64,000 nucleotides of DNA, from positions 806,001 through 870,000 of the forward strand of contig NZ_BSSM01000001.1 in NCBI RefSeq assembly GCF_030269125.1, written 5' to 3'. The notes under the pieces are model-generated. The model searched no databases and was not told where the DNA came from. It was given only the letters and a program-made list of their open reading frames with translations. This DNA is from Streptomyces hygroscopicus subsp. hygroscopicus (lineage in GTDB: Bacteria > Actinomycetota > Actinomycetes > Streptomycetales > Streptomycetaceae). Positions 53,461 to 61,138 of this stretch are shown one piece after another. The translations under genes and the position numbers were made by a program. Numbering within the stretch: the first letter of the stretch is position 1; each line of letters opens with the position of its first letter.

Positions 53461-54738
53461 CTAGTTCTGCTGGGCGAGGCGCTGGTTGATCTCGCCCTCG
53501 ACGTCCTTGGCGGCAGCGGCCGGGGACTTGCCGTTCAGCACGGCGGTCATGTACGACTTGATCGGGTTCGGCGTGTTCTCCACCGCGGCCCACTCGGGGA
53601 TCAGCGGGGTGGTACCGCCGACCGAGGCGCCCGGGGCCGCGGCCTCCGCGGCGGCGTTGCCCTTGAGGTTGCTCTCCAGGGACTCCTTGTTGGGGATGAC
53701 CCCGCTGAGCTTGGCCAGTTCGCCCTCGTACTGGTCGGACAGGGCGATCTTCAGGAACTCCTTGGCCAGCGACTGCTTCTTGCTGTTCTGGGCGACGGCG
53801 AGGTTGGAGCCGCCGAGGAAGACGCCCTCCGGCTTGTCGGCGGTGGCGCCGGGGATGGTGAAGTAGCCGAGGTCCTTCTCGATGGACTTGTCGGCCTGGA
53901 CGGCGGTGGCCGCCTCCCAGCCCATGCCGATGAACGCGCCGGTCTTGCCCTTGGCGAAGACGGTGGCCTGCTGCGGGGTGGCCTCGTCCTTGTCCTTGGG
54001 GGCCTTGGAGTAGGCGGCGTACTTCTTGTAGATCTCCATGGCCGCGGCGACCTTGGGGTCGGCGAGGTTGGAGACGTACTTGTCGCCCTGCTTCCTCACC
54101 AGGTCGCCGCCCTGGCCGACGATCAGGCCGTCGAGGAAGTACCAGTTCTGGCCGGGCAGGTAGATCGGCTCGGCGTCGGTCTTCTTGCCGATGGTGTCGA
54201 GGTCCTTGAGGAACTCGTCACGGGTCTTCGGCGTCGTCTTGATGCCGGCCTGGTCCCAGATCCTCTTGTTGTAGACGACGACACGGTTGGCGAAGTACCA
54301 GGGCGCCGCGTACTGCTTGCCGTCATAGACGGACGACTCGGAGACCGAGGCGGTCCAGTCGGCGCCGATGGACTGCTTGAGGTCGCCGAGGTCCGCGAGG
54401 CCGCCGGTGGCCGCGTAGGCGGGGGTCTGGGTGTTGCCGACCTCCAGCACGTCCGGCGGGTTGTCCTCCGAGAGGGCGGTGGTGATCTTCTGCTGGATCC
54501 CGTCCCACTTCTGGATCTCGAACTTCAGCTTGGCGCCGGTCTTCTTCTCGAAGGCCGCCTGGACGTCCTTGGACCACTGCGGCGGCGCGGAGCCGTCCAT
54601 GGTCCACACGGTCAGGGTCTGGCCCTTCCAGCTGTCCGGCCCCGCGTCCTTGCTCCCGTCGCCGTCGTTTCCGCCACACGCCGCAACGGAGACCATCACG
54701 CCCGCGATCACGATCGCGGAAGCGAGCTTGCGCTTCAC
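53461..54738 (-). CDS. Chitobiose-type binding lipoprotein (DasA-like)
   Basis: 425-aa family-1 solute-binding protein. The signal MKRKLASAIVIAGVMVSVAAC ends in the lipobox VAAC, followed by a Gly/Asp linker. The N-terminus closely resembles DasA of S. coelicolor. The mature domain contains LTVWTMDGSAPPQWSKDV, YFANRVVVYNKRIWDQAGI and VFLGGSNLAVAQNSKKQ. The GTG start has GAGGGTGG just upstream. It would bind chitobiose or chito-oligosaccharides outside the membrane. It is divergent from the DasR-like gene, with three dre-like sites between. Confidence 0.9.
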   Translation of the reverse strand: MKRKLASAIVIAGVMVSVAACGGNDGDGSKDAGPDSWKGQTLTVWTMDGSAPPQWSKDVQAAFEKKTGAKLKFEIQKWDGIQQKITTALSEDNPPDVLEVGNTQTPAYAATGGLADLGDLKQSIGADWTASVSESSVYDGKQYAAPWYFANRVVVYNKRIWDQAGIKTTPKTRDEFLKDLDTIGKKTDAEPIYLPGQNWYFLDGLIVGQGGDLVRKQGDKYVSNLADPKVAAAMEIYKKYAAYSKAPKDKDEATPQQATVFAKGKTGAFIGMGWEAATAVQADKSIEKDLGYFTIPGATADKPEGVFLGGSNLAVAQNSKKQSLAKEFLKIALSDQYEGELAKLSGVIPNKESLESNLKGNAAAEAAAPGASVGGTTPLIPEWAAVENTPNPIKSYMTAVLNGKSPAAAAKDVEGEINQRLAQQN

Positions 54739-54831
54739 GCCACCCTCCTCAGGGATGCCACTAACCCCCCACGCCCTCGGCGGTGACCTGCGTACGACGC
54801 TGCTGCACGTAGGGCTCGGGACCTGGCCACT

Positions 54832-54847
54832 AATGGTGTAGACCAGT
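54832..54847 (-). promoter_or_regulatory. dre-like site 1 (dasA proximal)
   Basis: AATGGTGTAGACCAGT matches the DasR dre consensus ACTGGTCTAGACCACT at 13 of 16 positions and has good internal symmetry. It lies 94 bp upstream of dasA. Confidence 0.75.
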
Positions 54848-54856
54848 ACGCTGGAG

Positions 54857-54872
54857 CTTGGCCTAGACCTTT
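54857..54872 (-). promoter_or_regulatory. dre-like site 2
   Basis: CTTGGCCTAGACCTTT, 11 of 16 matches to dre with the core CTAGACC intact; 25 bp from site 1. Confidence 0.5.
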
Positions 54873-54994
54873 CGGGGTGTCAAGGGTGGCCCCGGAAGCG
54901 GGCGGAGGCCGTTACGAGAAAGTCACCGGAGTACTTTCGTCCACTTGCGACCCCTATCCGCGGGCGTGTCCGCCCCTTTCGCCCGGTCCGTTCG

Positions 54995-55010
54995 TTTGGA
55001 CTAGACCATA
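54995..55010 (+). promoter_or_regulatory. dre-like site 3 (regulator proximal)
   Basis: TTTGGACTAGACCATA, 11 of 16 matches to dre with core CTAGACCA; 51 bp before the regulator start, suggesting autoregulation. Confidence 0.55.
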
Positions 55011-55061
55011 GGGCACTTGGTCGCTATAACGGGAGCCCAGCGACCCAGCCGGAAGGCAGGC

Positions 55062-55802
55062 ATGACCACCGACGTCAGCGGCGCGCGCGTGCCGAAGTAC
55101 TACCGGATCAAGCAGCGGTTGCTCGCCATGACCGAGGCGCTCCAGCCCGGTGCGGCGGTGCCGGCCGAACGCGTTCTCGCCGAGCGGTTCGACACGTCCC
55201 GGACGACCGTGCGGCAGGCGCTGCAGGAGCTGGTCGGGGAGGGGCGGCTGGACCGCGTCCAGGGCAAGGGGACGTTCGTGGCGCAGCCGAAGCTGTATCG
55301 GACGCTGCACCTCACCTCGCACACCGAGGACATGCGGGCACAGGGGCTCTCGCCCGCGTCGCAGGTCCTCGACGTCGGGGAGGTGCCGGCGGATGAGCGG
55401 CTCGCGGGTCTGCTGGGGATCGCGGCCGGGGAACGGGTGCTGCGGATCGAGCGGTTGCGGCTGGCCGGCGGGGAGCCGATGGCGATCGAGACGTCGCATC
55501 TGTCGTCCGGGCGGTTTCCCGGGCTGCGGGGGGTGCTGGCGTCCTGTCCGTCGCTGTACACCGCGCTGTCCGAGGTGTACGGGGTGCGGTTGTCGTCGGC
55601 CGACGAGACGATCGAGACGTCGCTGTCCACGCCGCGGGAAGCCGCGCTGCTGGCGACGGATGTGGGGTTGCCGATGCTGCTGCTCTCCCGGCACTCACGG
55701 GACGCGGAGGGGGTGCCGGTCGAGTGGGTGCGGGCGGTGTACCGGGGGTCGCGGTACAAGTTCGTCGCGACGTTGCGCCGGCCCGCGGTTCGGGAGGCGT
55801 AG
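55062..55802 (+). CDS. DasR-like GntR/HutC-family regulator
   Basis: 246 aa. The winged helix-turn-helix (about 10-75) reads [13 protein letters not shown] then [20 protein letters not shown] and [12 protein letters not shown]. The UTRA effector domain (about 95-240) contains [36 protein letters not shown] and [20 protein letters not shown]. The sequence is very close to DasR of S. coelicolor as remembered, but shorter and divergent enough to be a paralogue. DasR binds glucosamine-6-phosphate and controls GlcNAc/chitin use. ATG at 55062 follows GGAAGG. It is divergent from dasABC-nagZ. Confidence 0.9.
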   Translation: MTTDVSGARVPKYYRIKQRLLAMTEALQPGAAVPAERVLAERFDTSRTTVRQALQELVGEGRLDRVQGKGTFVAQPKLYRTLHLTSHTEDMRAQGLSPASQVLDVGEVPADERLAGLLGIAAGERVLRIERLRLAGGEPMAIETSHLSSGRFPGLRGVLASCPSLYTALSEVYGVRLSSADETIETSLSTPREAALLATDVGLPMLLLSRHSRDAEGVPVEWVRAVYRGSRYKFVATLRRPAVREA

Positions 55803-55825
55803 GGCGGGGCGTCAGGAGGGCGGGC

Positions 55826-55898
55826 AGGGGGCCGCGGGATGGGGCGGTGCCCGGCGGGCGCCGGGGAGCGCCCGACGCCCGGACCGCGGCGGCCCCCT
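55826..55898. terminator. Terminator between the convergent gntR and prpD-like genes
   Basis: AGGGGGCCGC pairs with GCGGCCCCCT, enclosing an inner CGGGCGC/GCGCCCG stem. It serves convergent genes ending at 55802 and 55898. Confidence 0.65.
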
Positions 55899-57466
55899 CA
55901 GTCCAGGAACGCCGTCTCTATCCAGCGCCGTACCGCCCCCGGACGCATCCGGTGCAGGCGGTCCACCGTGTCGGCGACCTCCTGGGAGCCGCCCACCGAG
56001 AGGAACTTCTCGCGGACCAGGTCGATGTGGGAGGCACGCGTCTCCGGGCCCGCGGCGCCGACCGGGATCAGGCGGGTGCGGGAGATCCTGCGGCCGTCCG
56101 TGAGGCGGACGGTCACGCGGGCGCCCGTGGCCTTCGTGGAGCGGGAGAAGTCGCGGTCGTCGGCGCGCACGGCGCCGACCAGGTCCACGAGTTCGTCGCC
56201 GCCGAAGCCGCGCAGCCACGGCACCGCAAGATCCCCCGCCTCCCGGACCGCCTCGCCGAACGGGGCGTCGGACAGGAACAGTTCACGGGTCATCTCGGTG
56301 TCGTGCGCCAGGCGGACCCGCTTGGCCAGGGCCCAGCGGTCCGGCTCGTCCACGCGCGGGGAGGAGAAGTCGTCCACGGAGAACTCGCCGGTGAGCAGGG
56401 TGGTGGCCACGGGGTACGGCACGTCCAGGACCAGCGCGCCCAGCGGGGACCCGGGCCCGGTGACGTAGCTCGCGGCCCGCTCCCCCGCGAACAGCGTGTA
56501 CAGGGATGCCTCGACGACGACCTCGGCGACGTCCGCGGCGCGCACCGCGCCGAGTTCGCGGTGGATCTCCGCCGCGCAGTCCACGGCCGCGTCGATACCG
56601 GGCCCGCCGGGGTGCATCTTGAAGGACAGCGTGTCCGTGTGCCAGCGCCGCCCGAGCCCCTTCGCCACCGCCTGCGGCAGCGGCACCGTGGCGAAGCGGG
56701 CGAGGAAGCCGTCGCTGTGCTCCATGATGTCGGTCGCGCCGCGCAGCCCGGCGTACGCCGCGTCGCAGGCGTCCATCGCGGTGCGCACCGGTGTGAAGGT
56801 GTTGAACAGCCGGGCGTCGCTGGCCAGGAAGGCGCGCATCAGGGGCCAGTTGGGCATGGCGAAGGCCAGCCCGAACGCGTTCTCGTACAGGCTCGCGGGC
56901 GCCCGGTCGCAGTGCAGCCGGCCGGCGACCGCGCCGGCCAGGTGCGTGTGCACGGCGCTCTGGCCGCGCAGGGGGCCGAGCGTCGCGGAGGCGGTGATGC
57001 GGGCCGCGCACTCGTTGGCCACGATCACCGAGGTCAGCAGCGAGAGCCCGTCCAGGCGGCGGGCGTAGGCGAAGGCGAGCGGCACGGCGACCGTGGAGTT
57101 CGACAGGTGTCCGGCGTACGCGGTGTCGTCCAGGTTGAGCCAGGAGCCGAGCGCCGCGAAGACCCCGGCGGCCTGTCGGGGGTCGCGCTGCATGGGATGC
57201 CCGAAGGCGGCCACCAGCTTGCGGCCGAGCGGGTGGCGGAGTCCGGCCCGGATGGAGGCGATCTGCGACAGCACCTGGCTCGCGGCGAGCTTGAGCACCC
57301 GGCACGGCACGTCCTGCGGGCGCAACGTGGCGGCCCAGTGCGACAGTTCGCGCAGCGGGGTGTCCGCGCCGGAGGAGCGGCGGGCGGGCGGGGGCGACGC
57401 CTCGGCCTGCTCGGCCCAGTCGGCGCACAGCGCGCGGACGACGCTCTCCGCGAGGACGGCGGTCAT
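55898..57466 (-). CDS. MmgE/PrpD-family protein
   Basis: 522-aa member of the MmgE/PrpD fold (2-methylcitrate dehydratase, cis-aconitate decarboxylase, iminodisuccinate epimerase). Family features are VLSQIASIRAGLRHPLGRKL near the start, DDTAYAGHLSNSTVAVPLAF (the D-D-x4-HxS region), HCDRAPASLYENAFGLAFAM, and SFKMHPGGPGIDAAVDCAAE (the K-x-HPGG-type substrate loop). GGAAGG precedes the ATG at 57466. The reaction cannot be set from sequence; the location beside a polyketide operon suggests a tailoring or precursor role. A terminator separates it from the upstream gene. Confidence 0.8.
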   Translation of the reverse strand: MTAVLAESVVRALCADWAEQAEASPPPARRSSGADTPLRELSHWAATLRPQDVPCRVLKLAASQVLSQIASIRAGLRHPLGRKLVAAFGHPMQRDPRQAAGVFAALGSWLNLDDTAYAGHLSNSTVAVPLAFAYARRLDGLSLLTSVIVANECAARITASATLGPLRGQSAVHTHLAGAVAGRLHCDRAPASLYENAFGLAFAMPNWPLMRAFLASDARLFNTFTPVRTAMDACDAAYAGLRGATDIMEHSDGFLARFATVPLPQAVAKGLGRRWHTDTLSFKMHPGGPGIDAAVDCAAEIHRELGAVRAADVAEVVVEASLYTLFAGERAASYVTGPGSPLGALVLDVPYPVATTLLTGEFSVDDFSSPRVDEPDRWALAKRVRLAHDTEMTRELFLSDAPFGEAVREAGDLAVPWLRGFGGDELVDLVGAVRADDRDFSRSTKATGARVTVRLTDGRRISRTRLIPVGAAGPETRASHIDLVREKFLSVGGSQEVADTVDRLHRMRPGAVRRWIETAFLD

Positions 57467-57520
57467 GGCGGGTACCTTCCGTGCGTGCGTCGAGGGGGGA
57501 CGGCGGCCTCGGCACGGGTG

Positions 57521-57550
57521 CGGGAGCACCGGATCGGCCCGGTGCTCCCG
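57521..57550 (-). terminator. Terminator after the SnoaL-like gene
   Basis: CGGGAGCACCGG pairs with CCGGTGCTCCCG (perfect 12 bp, 6-nt loop), 16 nt past the stop at 57567. Confidence 0.85.
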
Positions 57551-57566
57551 CGACGCGTGTGCGGTG

Positions 57567-57935
57567 TTACGCGGCCGGGACCTTGTCCAGGAAGCCGTAG
57601 ACGGCCTTGATCTTGCCGGCCTCGTCGGCGACGAGGACGTCGAAGCCGATGGCGATCGGCTCGGCGCCCGGCTCGGTCACCAGGCCCCACTGGAAGCGGG
57701 CCTGGTTGTGGTGGGCGTCGACCGCGCCGTGCAGCTCGAAGGAGAGGCCCTTGAACTGGTCACGGGCGCCGGCCACCACGGCCGCGAAGCCCGCGTGACC
57801 CTCGACCGCGGCCAGCGGGTCGATGTACGGGGCGTCGGCGGTGAACAGCTCGGCAATGGCCGCGGCACGCTTGTCGGCGTCCGCCTCGTTCCAGATGTCG
57901 AGGTAGCGGGTGACGGTGGTGGTCAGGTCGCTCAT
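57567..57935 (-). CDS. SnoaL/NTF2-like small enzyme or binding protein
   Basis: 122 aa. Typical NTF2-like cone fold: helix TVTRYLDIWNEADADKRAAA, then LFTADAPYIDPLAAVEGHAGF (conserved Y-x-DP), then strands FELHGAVDAHHNQARFQWGL and FDVLVADEAGKIKAVYGFLD. Family members include polyketide cyclases and delta-isomerases as well as non-catalytic binders. AAGGAG precedes the ATG. It is 51 nt downstream of the diacylglycerol-kinase-like gene and probably co-transcribed with it. Confidence 0.85.
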   Translation of the reverse strand: MSDLTTTVTRYLDIWNEADADKRAAAIAELFTADAPYIDPLAAVEGHAGFAAVVAGARDQFKGLSFELHGAVDAHHNQARFQWGLVTEPGAEPIAIGFDVLVADEAGKIKAVYGFLDKVPAA

Positions 57936-57986
57936 GCGGGCGATCTCCTTTTTGGTGGTGCTTCTTCGGTTCTTCGGACGGTTGGT

Positions 57987-58937
57987 TCAGGGGGTGGCAG
58001 GCGCCCACACGGGGAGGGCTCCGGGGAGCACCTCGAAGGTGGCCGCGGCGCCGATGCCGTGTTGGTACTCACCGTCGTGCTCCAGCGGGAGGCGGCGGCC
58101 GTCGGTGCGTTCCACGGTGATCCGGCGGCCCCGCGCGTACACGGTCGCCGGATGGCTCATATGGGCGGCGTTCAAGGTCAGTCGGGGGACCTCGGCCGCC
58201 GGGACGTCGCCGCCGATGACGCACACGTCGAGCAGTCCGTCGTCGAGCAGCGAGTCGGGCAGTACGTGGAAGCGACCGCCGCGGTAGGGGCCGCCGCCCA
58301 CGTTGGCGAGGACGGTGGGGCCCTCGTGCACGATCCGGCCGTCGACCGTGACCCGCCCGGGGTACGGCTCGTACCCGTCGGCGGTGTCGGCGAAGGCGCG
58401 GACGTAGCGCTCCCGGCCGGTCAGCGGCACCTGCTTGGCGGTGATCAGCGCATCGGCGATGACGCCCGAGCAGGCGCCCAGGTACACGTAGTTGCGGGTC
58501 TCGGCGAGGCGGGCCAGGTCGAGCCGGCGCAGCCGGGCGCTGCCGCCGACGCCGTGGTCGGTGAGGATCGCCTTGAGCGACTCGCTCCAGGGCCGCTCGC
58601 CCCACAGCATCTTGTAGCCGGAGTTGCCGGTGCCGCCGGGCACCACCGCGAGGCCGGCCCCGCCGTCGGCCGGCACCAGTCCCTGGACGGCCTCTCGGAC
58701 CGTGCCGTCGCCGCCGATGGCCACGATCAAGTCGGGCGCGTCGTCGGCGCGCTCCAGGGCGCGCCGCACGGCGACCGTCGCGTCCCCCGGTCCGGTGGTC
58801 GAGTGGACCTCGGCCCGGTCGAGGCAGGACGCGCACAACTCCCGTACCTCGCGGATGAGTTCAGGAGTGTGACTGCCCGAGGCCGGGTTGGCCAGGATCA
58901 GGGCCCGGGTGGGTCCGGGTGCTGCGGTGTCTGCCAT
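57987..58937 (-). CDS. Diacylglycerol-kinase-family lipid kinase
   Basis: 316-aa DAGK_cat protein. The nucleotide motif IVAIGGDGTVREAVQGLV (about 69-86) and the VPGGTGNSGYKMLWG loop (about 98-112) identify the family; ILANPASGSHTPEL is the first strand. The C-terminal beta-sandwich includes LDDGLLDVCVIGG and LEHDGEY. ATG at 58937 follows GAGGAG. YegS/DgkB-like enzymes phosphorylate lipids or, in some clusters, other polyketide-like hydroxyls. Beside a PKS operon it could modify a product or supply phosphatidate; this is open. Confidence 0.88.
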   Translation of the reverse strand: MADTAAPGPTRALILANPASGSHTPELIREVRELCASCLDRAEVHSTTGPGDATVAVRRALERADDAPDLIVAIGGDGTVREAVQGLVPADGGAGLAVVPGGTGNSGYKMLWGERPWSESLKAILTDHGVGGSARLRRLDLARLAETRNYVYLGACSGVIADALITAKQVPLTGRERYVRAFADTADGYEPYPGRVTVDGRIVHEGPTVLANVGGGPYRGGRFHVLPDSLLDDGLLDVCVIGGDVPAAEVPRLTLNAAHMSHPATVYARGRRITVERTDGRRLPLEHDGEYQHGIGAAATFEVLPGALPVWAPATP

Positions 58938-59300
58938 GACGGGCGCTCTCCTCACGTCGGACGCACCGGCGGTGGACGGAACACGGATGACTCTGCCAAG
59001 GGGTCCTGACCTGGCGCTGACACGCGGCTGACGCGGCCGGGCGACGAGGGCGAGGACCGGACGGGCGCACCGGTCGGCGGACGGGCGCCGCGGCTGGAAC
59101 CGAGCGCTCACGCGCCGTCGAACGGACCGCGGGAGCGCCGTTCGAACCGACCGCGCCCGCCGCTCGAAGCGGCGGGCGCGCGACGCGGCGGCGGGGTGGC
59201 CGCGCGGGACGCCCGCGCGGCCGCACGGCCCAGGCCGTCGGCACCCACGGTGCGGTGGCCTGGCCGGCCCGCCGGCACGGCGCCGACGCGCCCTTCCCGG
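58938..59300. other. 363-bp spacer: promoter of the kinase gene and terminator of the PKS operon
   Basis: No gene is visible. The left half should contain the promoter for the kinase/SnoaL-like genes; the right half holds the stem-loop at 59198-59222. Confidence 0.5.
59198..59222 (-). terminator. Terminator of the PKS–ligase–LLM–thioesterase operon
   Basis: GGCCGCGCGGG pairs with CCCGCGCGGCC (11 bp, 3-nt loop), 79 nt past the thioesterase stop. Confidence 0.75.
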
Positions 59301-60101
59301 TCAGCTCACGGCGGTGGCCACGGTCCGCTGGAGCCGGTGTGCGAAGTGGGCGGTGACGGCCTGGGCGTGGGTGTCGATGTAGAAGTGGCCGCCCTCGTAC
59401 TCGTTGTGTCCGAGGTACGACGGGGTGCGCGCGGCCCAGTGGCTCATGGCGTCCGGGGCCTCCTGGAGCGGGTCGCTGCGGCCGCCGTAGGAGGCCAGCG
59501 GGCAGCTGACGCCGGCACCGTCGTCGTCGTAGTCACCGGCGACGCGCAGGTCGGCGCGCAGGGCCGGTACGACGAGGGCGAGCATCTCGGGGTTGTCGTA
59601 GACCGCGGCCGGGAACGAGCCCAACTTCTTGATCCACTCGACGAGTTCGGCCTCCGGCATCCGGCTCTGCTCCTCGGTCGGCTTGAAGAAGCCGACCGGC
59701 GACCAGCCGGACATGCCGACCATCACCGGGGCCGGACCGCCCTCCTCCTCCATGCGGATGGCGAGCCGGAAGGCCAGCTGGGCGCCGAGGCAGTGGCCGA
59801 AGAAGGCGAAGGGCCGGTCGTCCAGGTCGTTGAGGACGGCCTCGTGCAGGGCTTCGAGGAGCGGCCAGAAGTTCTCGTACGTCTCCTCCTCGCGGCGGTT
59901 GTGCCGGCCGGGGAGGGTGACGGCCTGCGGGGAGATGTCCGGCGGCAGCAGGCGTTCCCAGTCGCGGTAGATGATGGCGCCGCTGCCCGCGTGGGGCAGC
60001 AGGAACAGCCGGATCGAGGCGTCGGGCGAGGGCTCCACGGGGTGGAACCAGTGTCCCTCGCTGGACATCTGGCTGCCGATGGTGCCGATGGCGGTGGTCA
60101 C
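59301..60101 (-). CDS. Type II thioesterase with Cys nucleophile
   Basis: 266-aa stand-alone thioesterase (alpha/beta hydrolase). The N-terminal LFLLPHAGSGAIIYRDW is the usual type II TE opening. The nucleophile elbow reads FFGHCLGAQLAF: Cys104 stands where GHSxG has Ser (codon TGC). The catalytic Asp is probably in SYGGRSDPL and the His in YEGGHFYID. The GTG start overlaps the LLM gene stop (GTGA). Type II TEs remove stalled acyl groups from PKS carrier proteins. The Cys form should still be able to make an acyl-thioester intermediate but may favour transfer over hydrolysis. Confidence 0.88.
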   Translation of the reverse strand: MTTAIGTIGSQMSSEGHWFHPVEPSPDASIRLFLLPHAGSGAIIYRDWERLLPPDISPQAVTLPGRHNRREEETYENFWPLLEALHEAVLNDLDDRPFAFFGHCLGAQLAFRLAIRMEEEGGPAPVMVGMSGWSPVGFFKPTEEQSRMPEAELVEWIKKLGSFPAAVYDNPEMLALVVPALRADLRVAGDYDDDGAGVSCPLASYGGRSDPLQEAPDAMSHWAARTPSYLGHNEYEGGHFYIDTHAQAVTAHFAHRLQRTVATAVS

Positions 60102-61138
60102 GACTGCGTGCTCCCTAGGGTGGGTCCGTTGCCGAGGGCGCGTACCGCGGGCAGCAGCACCTCGGCGATCTCCTTCAACTGGGGCTCCGGGTCGAGGGAA
60201 CCGATGCGGATCACCAGGTGCCGGGCGCCGGCGCGGACGTATCCGCCGAGCCACTGCGCGCACTTCTCGGCGCTGCCCCAGGCGTAGGCCTGGATGGTGC
60301 GCATCTGCTCCAGGGAGCGCCCGTAGTAGTGGCTGATGTAGTGCTCCAACTCGGCCTCGGCGGCGGCCTCGTCGCTGTTGACGGTGACCGTGGCGTACAG
60401 CCCGGGGACCACCGTGCGCCCCGCCTCCGCGGCGAGTTCGCCGAGGCGGGCGGCGGCGCGGCCGTAGGCGTCGACGTCGGGGAGGAAGGGGAGCCAGCCG
60501 TCGTAGCGGGTGGCGGCACGGGCGAGCACCTTGGGGGTGTCGCTGCCGGCCAGCCACAGCGGCGGGCCGCCGGGGACGGCGGGCGAGGGCAGCCGGTCCA
60601 GGTGTTCGGCCTGCCAGAACCTGCCCTCGAACACGGTGGGTTCGCCGTCCTCGCCGGCGCGCCAGGCGGTGCGCCACAGCGCGGCGATCTCGTCCAGACG
60701 GCCGACGCGGCCCTGGAAGGAGGCGCCGACGGAGTTGAACTCCTCCTCGGTCTCGGCCATCGGGAAGCCCGAGCCGAGGCCCAGGATCAGCCGGTCGGCG
60801 GCGACGTGGCTGAGGCTGGAGATCATGTTGGCGCCGATGAGGGGGTGGCGCAGGGCCGGGGTGAGGGCGGCGGTGCCGACGGTGATGCGCCGGGTGGCCG
60901 CCGCCGCGGCGGACAGCACGATCAGGGGGTCGAGGCGGGGGCGGGCGGTGAGGGAGTCGCCGGCCCACAGCGAGTCGAAGCCGAGGGCTTCCGCGTTCTT
61001 GGCGAAGTCGAGCAACGGCGCTGCGGCGTAGGTGCCGTTGATGGCCTGTTCACGGGTGGGGAGGAGGATGCCGATCCGCAGCGGTTCGGTACTCATGGGC
61101 TTTTCACTCTCCGCGGGGACGTCGGGGAAGGTGGTCAT
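60098..61138 (-). CDS. LLM-class flavin/F420-dependent oxidoreductase
   Basis: 346-aa luciferase-like monooxygenase-fold protein. The opening LRIGILLPTREQAINGTYAA leads to a TIM barrel with NAEALGFDSLWAGDSL, ITVGTAALTPALRHPL and RLILGLGSGFPMAETEEEF. The insert GPPLWLAGSDTPKVLARAA is typical. Such enzymes use F420 or FMN; the cofactor cannot be fixed here. The ATG overlaps the stop of the ligase gene (ATGA); an internal ATG at 61096 is an alternative start. In this operon it probably oxidises or hydroxylates the polyketide or its starter. Confidence 0.88.
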   Translation of the reverse strand: MTTFPDVPAESEKPMSTEPLRIGILLPTREQAINGTYAAAPLLDFAKNAEALGFDSLWAGDSLTARPRLDPLIVLSAAAAATRRITVGTAALTPALRHPLIGANMISSLSHVAADRLILGLGSGFPMAETEEEFNSVGASFQGRVGRLDEIAALWRTAWRAGEDGEPTVFEGRFWQAEHLDRLPSPAVPGGPPLWLAGSDTPKVLARAATRYDGWLPFLPDVDAYGRAAARLGELAAEAGRTVVPGLYATVTVNSDEAAAEAELEHYISHYYGRSLEQMRTIQAYAWGSAEKCAQWLGGYVRAGARHLVIRIGSLDPEPQLKEIAEVLLPAVRALGNGPTLGSTQS

